The position numbers and the translations under genes are program-made. Under the pieces are notes generated by a model, which was not told the origin of the DNA, did no database searches, and was given only the letters and a program-made list of their open reading frames with translations. 64,000 bases of DNA. Source: Balanoglossus misakiensis. Lineage: Eukaryota; Hemichordata. Of the stretch, positions 13,081 to 25,900 are shown piece by piece (position 1 is the first letter of the stretch; every line of letters begins with the position of its first letter). The stretch is taken from NCBI GenBank assembly GCA_040954595.2, contig CM082578.2, positions 11,594,001 through 11,658,000 of the forward strand, written 5' to 3'.

Positions 13081-14770
13081 CTTTCTAAAGCCACTGATTT
13101 GAGAAGCCGCACATCGAGTAATCCAATATTGGCCAGTCCTTTGAGTAATTACTTTTTGTTGTCCGTACGCTACTGTTTTCATTTCCCACCATTTTCTGCT
13201 TACTTACAGTTTTAAATCATTTCTGAGTGATCATCATGTCGACGCCTTCGCGTGCAAACTTTGTATCCTCCTCGCACCGTAGACTGGAGACATTCAAAGC
13301 AATAAAATCATAACACTTGCCCTCGGCTTTCTCTTTAAATTCACAGAGTAGGGCGTCTGTCTTCTCGTTATTTCTGAAGGGATTATTGAAAGTCTATCGG
13401 TGCACAGTAAATATAAATATAAATTTAATATAGCATGCTTGCTATAGAGTCGTGCATGCACCGATTCACACACCGTGCCATGACTTGTAAAACTGCATAT
13501 CATACATGTACGTATTGTCTGCTGAAAACGGTGTTTTGCCCGTGATTTTTCCTGCGCGCCATAGCGTCGGCGTTCGTTTGTCGTGAAAATGTTACGTGCT
13601 TTCGGCAATCATTAGTGAAGAAATCAGAGGGACACGGCAGCACTTATTACATGTATAACTTCCTCACAGCGCACGCATTGCGAAATAGTATGATCTCCGA
13701 GCTCCCCATGACCCGTTGATTTCAGTGTGAGGGTATAGTTTAAATGAAATAAATGACTCGGCTTCACCATAAGTTGAACTGATCGACAACACCACCGCCT
13801 TCCAGGAAACAGGCACGCTCTGCATTTCTTTATCGGCGAACGTTGACTTTTTTAACCGTGCATTTTCGAATGTCTTATCGGTGATACACAGCTTGCCTGC
13901 AGAGATTACTCGAAGTCCCTGGGCGAAGATACGCCATTTAGAGGGAAACCACGAAGTGGAATTCGCCTCGTGGTTACACCATAACGCCAGCAGCATCATA
14001 AAAATTTCATTTTCATGGATCCATGGAGACGCTTCAATGCCTCAAATTGCGTAATTTATATAAAAATGAGTAATTTTCAGTCATCCCGCTCGTTAAGCAA
14101 CCGCGAAAGAGATAAAGAATGTTCGAGAATTAAATTTCGTCCCACTCCGCGCTAACATGGGCGGTTTTCTCGAGACTTTCAAATGTCTGATAAAATGTAG
14201 GTCGGCGAAAGTGCCATTGACGCATTAGTATGTTTTTCCATGAAAATAAGAAGCCCCACAATAGTTTCAATATCTTCCTGCTTCGATGAGATTTTCTTGA
14301 CTAATCAAAAAAATCCTCTATAGCCACAGCTAAACCTGCATTCACACACTCACACCCTACTAATTCCCGGCACTCAGCAGTACTCGAGAAAGTAAATGAG
14401 ATGAACGCCGTTCCCGCCTTGAAACCCACTTCTACAGTTTGTGTATATAGCAAGCGACGTTGTTGTGGTACAGGTAGGCAACCATACTCAGGGAGCGTTC
14501 AGAAATTTCAATGGGCGGGGAAGCCGAATAGTAGACTATTGGCCGGAGTTTCGTTTTAGTCCCTTCGAAATTTTCCAGTGTTGAAAGCTTCTTGTGTCAT
14601 GATAACTGTGAAAATTGAGGCTTATTCTGCAAGCTGTCGAAAACATTGTCACCTTGGATAATGGATAAAATACCGGTATATTCTTTCGGAGTGGACACGA
14701 AAATCTGTTTTGTTAACACAATGTCTTCACATGTTTCTGTACATATTTTAAATGTAAACAATATAAAACA
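13081..14770. other. Intergenic DNA with no supportable gene
   Basis: No recognisable coding region. It includes two TACATGTA octamers (13503, 13648) and several GGATAAT copies towards the right, which lead into the foldback element at 14786. Confidence 0.5.
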
Positions 14771-14785
14771 GGATAATAAATAATC

Positions 14786-14989
14786 GGATAATACACGGGT
14801 AAATTGCCCTTGTCTATTTGTCGCAGAGCTGTGTGTCGATTTAGGGTTATATCACAGCGCAAGTGCCAATTATCAAACGGTGTGCGTGCAGCAATATGCA
14901 CTGCACAATGAAAATACTTATGTAATGGATAATGTACGAGTGGAGTGCAATCGTTCAATATCTGATTGCACGACACGAGTATATTATCC
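14786..14989. mobile_element. Small foldback / MITE-like element
   Basis: The right part is an inverted repeat: 26-base arms at 14927-14952 and 14964-14989 match at 21 positions around an 11-base loop, each outer end being GGATAAT. A third, direct copy of the same motif (GGATAATACACGGGT...) lies at 14786-14807, and GGATAAT recurs at 14771. Three related motif copies in two orientations within about 200 bases point to a short non-autonomous DNA element rather than unique sequence. No transposase, convincing target-site duplication or exact ends are visible. Confidence 0.5.
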
Positions 14990-15199
14990 GGCTAACAACA
15001 CGTCGCAACATCTGTGATCTTGATATATGCTAAACAACTTCTCAATCACATCAACCAATCACAAGTGTCGCAAAATACGTGCACCTGGTGTATGACTCAT
15101 TTCGATTGGATACTTGTCAGCCAGGGCATTTGTCACGGGGTCATTGAGGTGCCACGTTTCCATCATCATTCGGAACTCAACCTTCGACAGACAAACACC

Positions 15200-15426
15200 A
15201 TGGCCGAAAGTAGCGACGAGCACGAGCTTTTCATTACCCAGACCGCGTTCCGACACCCAAGCGAAAGCGAAGGTGATGACGGTGGCGATATGGACTTGAT
15301 TTTCCAAGATTTTGGTAGCTTCATTGAAGAGAATGTACATAAACCATCGGTCATGGAAAGTGTCCTGCAAAAAATCAAGGGTGCCTTTCTCCTGGCCTGC
15401 AGCCGCCATTGCGCACATCCTCTACT
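15200..15426 (+). CDS. Candidate first coding exon of an unidentified gene (partial)
   Basis: I do not recognise the protein. The ATG at 15200 has a strong start context (A at -3, G at +4). It opens 75 codons, beginning MAESSDEHELFITQ, with an acidic stretch at residues 22-32 (SEGDDGGDMD) and a more hydrophobic end (residues 58-67). The frame then reaches a consensus 5' splice site, GTAAGT, at 15427, just before a stop. A 225-base intron would lead to a CAG acceptor at 15650-15651 with a branch-like CTGAC upstream. A 76-base continuation to a GTAAAT donor at 15728 would keep the frame and encode a basic segment (RQRLFRQKRSSRRLL). The composition looks coding, but there is no homology and no later exon, so this is a hypothesis. 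An overlapping antisense frame also exists. Confidence 0.33.
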
Positions 15427-15651
15427 GTAAGTACCATTTTTCTGTCATTATCCTCGGAACTTGTAAATTTGTAGTTTTATATTACTTGAGAATGACGACC
15501 AATCCCGAGAAGATGTTGCAGCCTCGGGCGTTTGACCTTTAGCTGCACGTGGCCGCGCTGTTCCGAAGAAGAAACGAAGCCAACGGCACTGTCAAACGGA
15601 ATTTGACAAAATGATTAAAGCCGTATAACGTAACCTGACCTCGCGTTTCAG

Positions 15652-15727
15652 ACGACAACGATTATTTCGACAGAAGCGATCTTCCCGCCGTTTGCTTTGG
15701 ATCGGACAGGGATTAATGAGCGGGAAG
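15652..15727 (+). CDS. Possible second exon linked to 15200-15426
   Basis: It lies between a TTTCAG acceptor and an AAG/GTAAAT donor. Joined to the preceding candidate exon (phase 2), it stays open for 25 codons and is rich in Arg/Lys/Gln. The only support is splice-site placement and frame compatibility. Confidence 0.18.
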
Positions 15728-16082
15728 GTAAATTGGGACCCAGCGTCATTTCTTTCTCATTGAAAATCTTGAGCCATTCGCGCAGCACACACATTATCCA
15801 TTTCAATCGGCAGTATCAGTCGCCTCCAGGTCAGAATGCATCTATTCACCCATGTCTTAGCACGAAGTGTCTATCTGCGCTGTCAGCTGCAATCAGTGTA
15901 GTTCGAAAACTTAAGGATGCCTCTACGTCCGTGACGCACTAGATATGATCACTGGTGCTGAAATAAATAACGACGTTAGCTAACTGGAGGGTATGCGGCT
16001 GATAGTCTCATCGAAAATTATGATTTTCGTGAAATGTGGTAGCTATACCTTTCGGGTTTCATCACTGTAGTGTGACCACTGT

Positions 16083-16233
<151 letters not shown>

Positions 16234-16290
16234 CTATCGTCCTTCCCTCTCTACAGAAATCTTCAATATGCGAAGGTGTTATATGACATC

Positions 16291-16327
16291 ACCACCACCA
16301 CCACCACCACCACCACCACCACCACCA
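16291..16327. repeat. (ACC)n microsatellite
   Basis: Twelve near-perfect ACC units followed by ATCATC. It is the reverse complement in type of the GGT tract at 17574, 1.25 kb away. Confidence 0.95.
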
Positions 16328-17573
16328 TCATCAAGTATTCCGTGTACCTAAAGATGGCGTGTGTGACAGCATTGTTATCCTCTCACCAATAACTAAATGT
16401 CATCTAACACCTTCACAGCTCATGTACAATGTAGCGGCCGAGTTATGATAGAATCACGACCGCAACTTCTGAAAGAACACATTAAAATTGATGATCTATA
16501 TTTAAACGCTCCCTCCGCCTGATGATCTCCCCTAGAGGGAGAAATAAACACCTTTCAGGTGACGACTGAATGTTCCTTGGAAAGCACGGCGTGGCAGATT
16601 TCAAACTGTGGGTTTCGGCTCCGTTATACGCCCCATGACGGACTCCATGGCAACGTATTCTGTTAAATGAAACGTGAACTCAAAACTTTTGTCCCTCTGC
16701 TTTTCGAACAACCTATGATATTTTTCCTATCATTGACCCTTATTCTATTCAATCTGACTTCGACCTTCTCAGTAATCTAAAATTGAAAACGTAATACCGA
16801 TTGGTGATAAAATGCCACAGGAAAAGATGTCATTATCTTAATTTCTCATGATGTTTTGGGACTGAAGACGGTCGCCGTAATCACCGACGCTGTCGGTGTG
16901 AATGATCAAATTTCCGTCGTTTCGTGGGATCTGGGAAAAAGGACATATTTTCCTCGGCTTAAGTGCCACAAATATTTATTTGACAGAAAATCTGGGAAAA
17001 AATAAGCTGACGCTTCACTTGGCTTCACTTTCGGCGGCTCCTTATACAAAGCTTAACGCGACTACATTTTCCCGCTCGTCACTTTTAGCTTTCTGTCGTA
17101 AAGGTTTTATGGCGGTAATAATATACACACACGTAGTCAAGAGTCAACCTTATTTAGATGTGCACCGCCAACCTCAATCGACCGTTTGCGTAACCGCAGC
17201 CGATCTGACCTCAGCATCCATCAAAACGAAAGACATAAATCCTCCGCGACAACAAGATACAATGAACGACGTAATTAAGTTTCTCATCACACGGCGGAAG
17301 ACGATCGTCTTAAGTAATCGATAGGCAGGATATAAGGTTTCAACTAGATTTGATAAGTGAAGTAAAACTGATTTACCGTTTTTTATGTCACTTTCGGTTG
17401 GCCAGATTTCTCAGACACACGCCATATAATAGAATTATATTGAACGGGTGTTGTGTAACTAACGTGGGTACGACGGTAGCAGTACAGAACGAACCGCATC
17501 GCCGACATACTATATCCATCTTCACGGTTAGGCACGAACCGTTTTGGATGAATTCCTGCCACGTTTATGATGA

Positions 17574-17631
17574 TGGTGGTGGTGGTGGTGGTGGTGGTGG
17601 TTGTGGTGGTGGTGGTGGTGGTGGTGGTGGT
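17574..17631. repeat. (GGT)n microsatellite
   Basis: About nineteen GGT units with one GGTTGT interruption, preceded by GATGAT. It mirrors the ACC/ATC tract at 16291. The G-rich strand could form G-quadruplexes. Confidence 0.95.
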
Positions 17632-20516
17632 GAAGATCGACCACCAACACATAACTTTCTGTAGTAGATATGTACTACATTGATTGGCCCTTTGCCTAAT
17701 AATTACCGTGCGATTTTGCTCGACGGTTTAGTCAGCATACTGTAAGCGGGAAATGTTGGATTTTACATCTTCAAGTGAAGTTTGGGAACACCGTCGATAC
17801 TTGAAAACTTCTGATGAAAATTTGACAAGAGCTTACATAAATTATGACCAGCTATAGCTGCAGGGACATGCTTTTGTCAATACATATGAGTAGACGGCAA
17901 AATTGACCTGAGAACGATCATATGAAGATACAGATACATGTAGTTGGGGAATAAACAATGACGTCTACGACTGTCAACTTCTGACAAGTACTCCTCAAGT
18001 CGTGCGCTGAATCACGTAGGTCTGTGAGGCCATGTTAGTTCACGGTCGATAAAATCAGTTCTTTGTCACTTTAATTTTAGTGGATGAGGCATGCTAAAAG
18101 TGGAATTGAGAATTGATAAACATCAAAACTTACGTGCACACCGTTATCCACCTTGTACATGTACCAAATTCTGAGCGGAAACATAGCCATGCGCTTTGTC
18201 ACGTATGCGTTTGTTGTCAAGGCAATATTTCATCATGCCTGATTATTGGAAATTTTCACCACTTTCATTTTGATACTCCGAAGCTTTAATATCAAAGTCT
18301 GCGGATGCTCCATATTTGAAAGAAGTTCTATACGTGCTTGGCTAGGTTTTTTTGTCGGTGGTCAATTAAATGAAGCCGGCGTCTGAGTGATGTTTCGTGG
18401 CTACCAAATCGGGAGATTAGGTGTAGATTAGGTTGGTGGAGATCGGGCGTTGTTTGCGTTGGAGCTCGGGTTTGTCTTCTCGGTGCGCTCTCCTCACACG
18501 AGCAAACGTGATTGAAATTCAACATTTTAGAGGTGCGTTTCTCGTGCAGTGGTTTCTGCCTTCAATTTGATTCTTTCAATCAGAGAACCGGTCTGCCTTT
18601 CAGAACTGTTGTCGTGTGTACTATGCTTGTTCTCCATTGCCTATATTGTTAGATGGCTTGGATGAGATGCTACATAGCGTGCGTGTTCGAATGGTAACTG
18701 GTCCATTGAAGTCTTTTGTTGAAATCCATATGCGCATATATAAAGGGCTCTCTAAACATACAGTTAACGATAAATGCTGTAAACTATAGACTCTTTGGCA
18801 TTGTTCCACAAGCTTGAAGTGCTCCCCACCCCGCGCTAAAATGCTCAGTATGTGTCCAATCGTTTGATATGGGACGTCATTGGTGACATTTCTCGCTGTC
18901 TCTGACCGTCTCTGCCGTTTTCTTGAGGCGTTTCTTTTGTCGATCGCGAGATATCGCCATAGGAACAATTTAGAAATCAATATTGTCGTAGCATTTCTAT
19001 GGTAATCTAACCTACGCTTTACCACATATGAATTAGGATATGTTTCCATAAATTCACTACAATGCTAGGCTTCGAGATTGGCGTTATAATCAACAAAAGT
19101 GAAATATTTTGATAAAAACTGTAGGCATAGTCAACTGACATCAAGTTTTTCAATTCCGAGACCATATACATGAAGCAATGGAAGCCTGTATAATATTGTC
19201 CAAAATTAGACTCACACATTAGCTTGTATAGTCACTTTGGAAAATATCAAATTTAACATTTGTTTTTGTTTCCAGTAATTTTATCTTAGAACCGGTAAAA
19301 AGACTCCTTTCTAGCAATAAGCATGGCAATAGAAATGTCATCCTGACGTTTAAAGCGCCGCCCGTTCAAATTTTGGCTTTTATTCAGTACGACTAAACAC
19401 AAGCGTCACGGCGTCTGCTTTATAACTTTCATCTCATGAACACCATTCAGACAATAAATTCGACATGGTGATACTCGGTGTTGCGTATACATTGCTGGAT
19501 TATTAGCGAGAAGTGGCTGTCTCCTCCATAACTACACCAGCAAAGTATGCCCGACCTTTCTCCCGAGTATATTTGGCGCGTCTTGTGCGTTTAATTAATT
19601 CTCAGCCTGCATTTGGCGGTTCCGTTGGAGTCAGCTGCCGATTTTCAAAAAATGCTGAATAATTTCACCCGGCCCAGTCACAATTAGGACCAGCCTCTGC
19701 CGTGACATCTAGAGGGAAGCGGAAACCCCCTAAAATAGAAGATAATCGAAGAAAAATATTGATGACGTTCCGCCGCCAACAGGCTGAGCAGACAATAAAA
19801 TCAATATACGCCTATAACGTGACAGGTCTGGAGTGCAGTGAACGTTGCCAGCTTCAATGTTTTAGTCTATTGCATAGGTGATATATAATTACTCGTGGGA
19901 ATCTTGAAGAAATCGAGTCGTTTTCGCTAGTTCAGAAAAAATTGTCTGCGCTAAATACCTGCAAAATACATCTTAAAACACCAAAATGACAAAATAAATT
20001 CGCTTAAATTCAATATCCACTGTCTCGGTAGATCCGTCAGATTCAATGATTCAACAGATTCAACAGTGCTGAGCACATACCTTCCAACTCAATCTATACA
20101 CGCGTAGATATTCGGGTGCGTGGTTGTTTGTTTCAAAGCGTCTCTGGAATCGGAGAAAGAATAATATAGATGGAGTAATTCAGCGTGAACGGAATTTCCC
20201 CAGGTGTACGTCGTTCGTGATCCAAACAGAAGGTTGTCCTGAAATACTGCCTTGGACACAGGGCAAGGTCAGTAATTATCTTGTTACGGATACACTTTGC
20301 CTCAACAGGATCAAGCACAATCTCTACAGCGCGCCCCCGAGCAAGTTAAGCGCGGATGGAAAAAGCAAATGACTGGCGCTGGCGTAAATGTGCCTTATCT
20401 CACGATTCCACTATTTGATACTTTTAGTGAATAAAATGAAGAATTGACGCCGTAACGGGGACTGTATTCACAAATTACGTCTCCTCCTCTCTCTTAAGTC
20501 ATCGGATATCTTGACA

Positions 20517-20530
20517 CCCCCCCCCCCCCC
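20517..20530. repeat. C14 tract
   Basis: Uninterrupted mononucleotide run on the plus strand. Confidence 0.9.
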
Positions 20531-21860
20531 GATCTAGAAAACGTGACACTGAATAGATTTCCCTGTTCGGGTTATTATTCTGAACATGTAGCAATCGAAT
20601 TCGTTTCTGAAAGCATCACGGAAATGCCATCATGGTTTGTGTCGGCAGGTACGTGTATATATGTAGGGGAAAAGTGCATATACTGTGAAGTATGGAAGTT
20701 GCACGTACTGATCAACGCGTTTAATGATAGCTTTAGAAATGGGGATAATCTGCGTGACGAGTTGGATACTGCAGTCATTGTTCAAAATGCGCAAATCGCC
20801 AAAGCACCGTCTGACTCACATTCCCCTCTTTGGCAAAAGTCAGAAATGAAATTCTTATCGACGTTAGGTGTCGTTAACGTCCCGTAAATGCTACTTACTG
20901 GCTGACTTCGATACTTAAGGTGAACGTATACAAGGGTCTAAGTATGCGACTGTCTGTTGCATTTTCCATGCGACGTCGTCAATTGCACCACGCAATCAAT
21001 ACCCCGATGAGATGTTACACATCTAATAGATGTTTCACTGAATTAACACCTTAACGTAACTACTTAATGAAGGTAGTGAGGTTCGCGTGGATGTTTTATC
21101 AACGCTCTGAAGAAATTCTTTTCCTATACATACCAATCCCTGTTCATGATCTTTAAACGTGAGAACACGGTCGCGAAAAATGACAGAGACGCCGAAAACC
21201 TGGTACTCGTCTTTGAAAAAAGTACTTAATTTTTGGACGGAATAACCATAATAACCATATTAAGCTACATGTACGTAGGCGTAACTATAATAATACCACC
21301 TGAATGTGGAACGGACGGCGAGAAAAAGAGTTTATTTGGTCGCGGACAATACTGGGCATCCTGCTACAAGAGTCTTTTCTCTTTAAAATAGGATGAAGTG
21401 TCAGACTGCACCGGGGTTCTGATATTGTTCGAATAATCCTTATGACTCCGGATCTTTTCTAATACACAAAGTTTCTGAATGTCAGAAGGCTGGTTTATTG
21501 GCTTCGCGTAGGCGTGCCTTCCAGGTAAATTCAGTAATTACACCTTTAAGAAACGGGGACACATGGACGAGGTAAAAAAAAACCACAAGTCTCCTGCAGA
21601 CGAAATACCGCGCAATTCCTTATCTTCCGGGACCTTTACAGGAGATTGTTGAGCCCTCTCATGTCGTCCCACGCTGATTATGAAACGAGATCCGTATCCC
21701 CCCCTCCCCACAAGTGTATAGGCGGTGTAACTCCGTGGTGATTCCCACGACTGAGATGAAATATCATAAGAGAATAAACACTCGTTTGGGTCTTTCCACA
21801 TTCCCCTCGTAAGTGATATCGATTCCAGTTCTTGCAGCATCATAAGAATATACTTCTCTG

Positions 21861-21874
21861 CCCCCCCCCCCCCC
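21861..21874. repeat. C14 tract
   Basis: Uninterrupted mononucleotide run on the plus strand. Confidence 0.9.
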
Positions 21875-22912
21875 GAAGTTTTGTTTCGAAGAACGGTAAC
21901 GTGATTAGCGAGTGAATGTACAGTTATGTAGAGAAATGTTACCGTATAGCAATTCCACTAATTATGTAGACCTTTATCCAAATGATATGGGGTATACATG
22001 TAGTTGAAATGAAGATGCATGCCACTCCGTTTACCATTTTCCTCACGACCCAATGACGAGGGGATAATTGTGATAACATAGCACGGAGAGGCTTCTTTCA
22101 TTGAATTTCACAAATGCTAAATATAATTTCCAAATTCTTCAAAATGATTACATGCAAGTGCTATAGTATATCATTTTTTCTGCGTCTTCGTAATAGCCAG
22201 GCAGATCGAATGATTTTCTTGACAAATCCTGTTGAATATTTTGAGAGGGGCTCCCGATCCGTCTTCGCAATCGCCTGAAGTCCTCATGGGTAAGACGGAA
22301 ATCCCGTTTTAACAAGGCGGCACCAAATCGTATTTTCCGTGCATGTGTGGCATTGTAGGGAAATGTAGACCTTATAACGTAATTGTTCAAATTCTCTCAG
22401 TTCAGACCGAGGCAACGACAACCCGACTTGCAAAAGTATTAACACACGTACTTGAGAAGATTAAAATTTAAGACGGTGTTACCGGCGGGGTAAATGTTGA
22501 CACGGCGTCGCAAAGGATAAACCGTACTCTCCAAGATCTACAGTCTCCTTCGTCAGGAGGAGTAAATGCCAAAGCTTCAAATGTTGAATGAACTCCAAAG
22601 AAAGCAAATCTAGAGAAAAGGGGTTCTTTTCAGAAAAGTTGCACTCTCCTTATTATTCCTGTTGGCACGTATCCTATTAAGCGATTCGGATTTCACGACA
22701 GTTAAATGTCGTTTCGAGTAAGTTTATTTCGTATACTTAATGACGCGCTCGATACTCCACACGAAGGGTAATAGATTGTTCATAAATTGGACTCGCTCTG
22801 AGATAGGTTGTTTAATACATCATGTACGGAATTTTGTAATGTCAATATATTTCAAAGAAATTTATGAAAACCAAACACGCTTTAAGATCAAATATATCAA
22901 AAATGGTCCAAG

Positions 22913-22928
22913 TGACCTTAGGTGACCT
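22913..22928 (-). promoter_or_regulatory. Perfect DR4-type nuclear-receptor element (candidate)
   Basis: On the minus strand the sequence is AGGTCA-CCTA-AGGTCA: two consensus half-sites in direct repeat with a four-base spacer. Both half-sites also share the 5' extension TA. DR4 is the spacing bound by RXR heterodimers with thyroid-hormone-type or LXR-type receptors. No promoter is evident nearby, so any function is inferred. Confidence 0.35.
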
Positions 22929-25900
22929 TATGTTCCCTTTGAAATAAAAGATCGGTTGTGATGTCCATGCTATAAAAAATCTCTGGCTGGATAGGCGCCA
23001 CGATTACCTATCTCCACATCGCTTGATGAGCGTTTTACGTTACTTGCATATCTATCATTATCTGTTTTCACACATAAAGCTATAGGCCATTATCTATTGA
23101 CACTCTCAAAGCCTTCCAGGGCTCACATTGTTGAAGATTGGCAATAAGCGTCGAATACGGGGCCCGGGTTTGTTAGTGCTTTGAACCTTGGAGTAAGCTT
23201 ATGAGCGTTCCCGACGGAATGATAGCGCTTGAATATCCACACATTCATGCCACACGTAAAAAAACAACGTTAAGAAAATGCACTGTGTTCCAAAAGGGGA
23301 AAGCGTTCTCGAACATTTACATCGTGCAAATGTTGTCGCAAAAGGCGAAGAAAATGCTAAAGAATAGTCTTGGAGCTACATGTATGCTTCAAAACCAAAC
23401 TGTTTGTTGGATTAAGTGCCCTGGGCGTGAAATTATGGCGCTGAATGAGCTGAACGACAAGGGAATACAAACAGCAATGTTTTCGTCATATATAATATTC
23501 ATATTTCACTGGTGAAAATGTTACTCCCTTCCCACATTGCATTGAAAAACCTTCCTTAGAACATCTCTAAAGAAATGTAGAACAACATTTCGAGATTGGC
23601 TTAAAAACTTCTTCCGTCTTGATTACCACTGCTGTTACGTATACGAACAGGTCACCCATAGGTCATTCTAAGATATACCGTAGACAATGCAAAATATAAT
23701 ACTGTCTATGTTCATGTGTGTTTCCGAGACAGGGATGAAAATCAACTGGAATCATACAAAAAACGTTGTGTGCCACTGAGAATACGGACGTCAATTATTT
23801 CAAATGGAAAATATTAGTAAGCCCTTGTGATTGGTTTTAAAATCAGAAATTGCCTGGCGGAGTCGGTCGTCACGTAGATTTCCATTCGTTTTTTTGACAC
23901 GCGACTGGCATTTCATCTCCCGAAGTGAACGGTGCATTAAGAATATTAAGGTTGAAATCAGTCATGGACGGCGGGTTAGGTCTTGCACTGACAAACTACG
24001 TTTATCAGGGGACATTCATGCAATATCGACGCATAGATCTCTGCAGCATCTTTCACGTGTGCACATTTGACATTCAGTGTTGTTATGGATTAATTTTGAT
24101 ATAAATACGTTTGTCTGAACGCGGAGACAGGCAAAATTAGTTTTTACGCGTCGATTGCTTCGCTTCCTCTGGAACGCCGCGAACGAACTAAGAAGCGCTC
24201 TCATGTTTAAATATCAAAGTGTATTTATGATCTGAATGGAAAAGGGGGAATCTTTTCAACCCGATGAGCAAGGCACGTTCGTTATTCAAGCTAGGCGTGT
24301 TTAACACCGGGGCACGTACACCAACAAGGGCTGGCATTCATTGAACGCTAACGGGTCACATTAGTGTCAATTCAAATTCCCTGTCAACAGACAGACTAAG
24401 TTCTGTGAAGTACTGAGAAGAATGCTTTCGCCTCTCGGGGGAAAAATCTCATGTCACGTCTTTGGATCTTCAGCTAGCTCTACTCATGAACAGGCTGAAG
24501 AACGCCACATTAGAACTAAAGTGAATCTTGAAATTGTCTTATATTTTCATAGTACAATATTTGTTGTAATATAAATATAATAACATAATATTGTAATATG
24601 AATGTGATAAAATAATTATTCATGAATCAATACTAGCAGCATATACCTGTTTCAGTAGATTTGTAGGAAAACGAAGAGGTTTCATCAAAACATTTCTGTG
24701 GTGTTCTTTATGTAAATATAGCATATTTTATGGCAGGTTTCGCTGTAAATTTCTTCCGGATACCCAAATGCACATATGTACGTATTGGAATGAAAACCAA
24801 TTTTTCTCGAATATTCAGATCAACGTCACCGATTCTCCCAAGAAAATTATTATACTCACGGGGACATTTTATGATGAACTTCGTTACAAGATTCTTCAGA
24901 CCCGGAAATAATAGCAATGCCATGCATATTTTATGAAGTTGAAGGGTAAATGATGTTCTATGTGTACTCAGATGTGTACTGTTCGTTTAAATATAACACC
25001 CATAGGACACTCCAATGATTTCCATGACAGATCTTAATTAAGGCTAATCGGGTTCGCTTTAAGCGTTGCTGTAAAAATGCCGTCGGTTTAAGTTAGTGGA
25101 GGAGCGCTTCACCGCTTTGCGTGCACAGCATATTATAAGCATTCCACAATCTGTAACACTTGCACGTGTTTTCATAAATGTTTGATTATATGGAGCCTAC
25201 TAAAAAAAACGGCAGCGAAGAGTGCTAAATTTGTAACACGCACTGGCATTTTCAGATGCCTAAATCTGCACTACTCAATCAAGCTTGCATAATAAAACAT
25301 TGGCTAAAACGCCTTGCAATATCAAAGCGTCATTGACATAATTGATGTCTTCATCAGATTGTATATTCGTTCAGATATATTTATGGCGAGTACTTTTATG
25401 GCGTGTTGGTGTCAAATAATACTATTTTCTCTGTTGGCTGCACGATAACTATTATCTATGTCAAGAGCTTTGTGAACTTAAGGTGTTCTATATCTCACAC
25501 TTGCGCCAATTTCATTTTCCTCAAATACCAACGATTGCGGTCAAGCCAGTAAGATATCTGATTGTTTTTCAATCAAATGCCTATTACCACCAACAGTGAT
25601 GACGTCTGCTCTGCATGGTTAAACATCAACCATTACCATGTCCTAGTTTCTATCAGCTTTTGAGAACATTGTTCACAAAGCCATGCCGGTTCATTTGATC
25701 GTCCCTTAAGCAATGGAAACATGTAACAGGGATTTTACATTTATCGACGGGTTAATACTGAACAAAATTACTAGGAGAGCACTTCCATCCGACCGTAATT
25801 ACAAACGATTAAAATATCCATAAGGATTTAGCTCGGACCAGATGTTACGAAATCGCAAAATCCCCCATACAAATGATTCAATCCCAAGAGATTGCAAAGC

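Noticed and set aside
14713-14976. 87-codon minus-strand frame
   Set aside because: It lies largely within the foldback element and reads through its arms.
15059-15418. 119-codon antisense frame over the candidate exon
   Set aside because: It mirrors the plus-strand frame, lacks splice or start support as good as the plus strand, and has no recognised motif.
16902-17324. 140-codon frame
   Set aside because: Random-looking composition, no motif, no start or splice support; expected by chance over 64 kb.
18621-19049. 142-codon minus-strand frame
   Set aside because: No domain, no recognisable family and no promoter or splice context.
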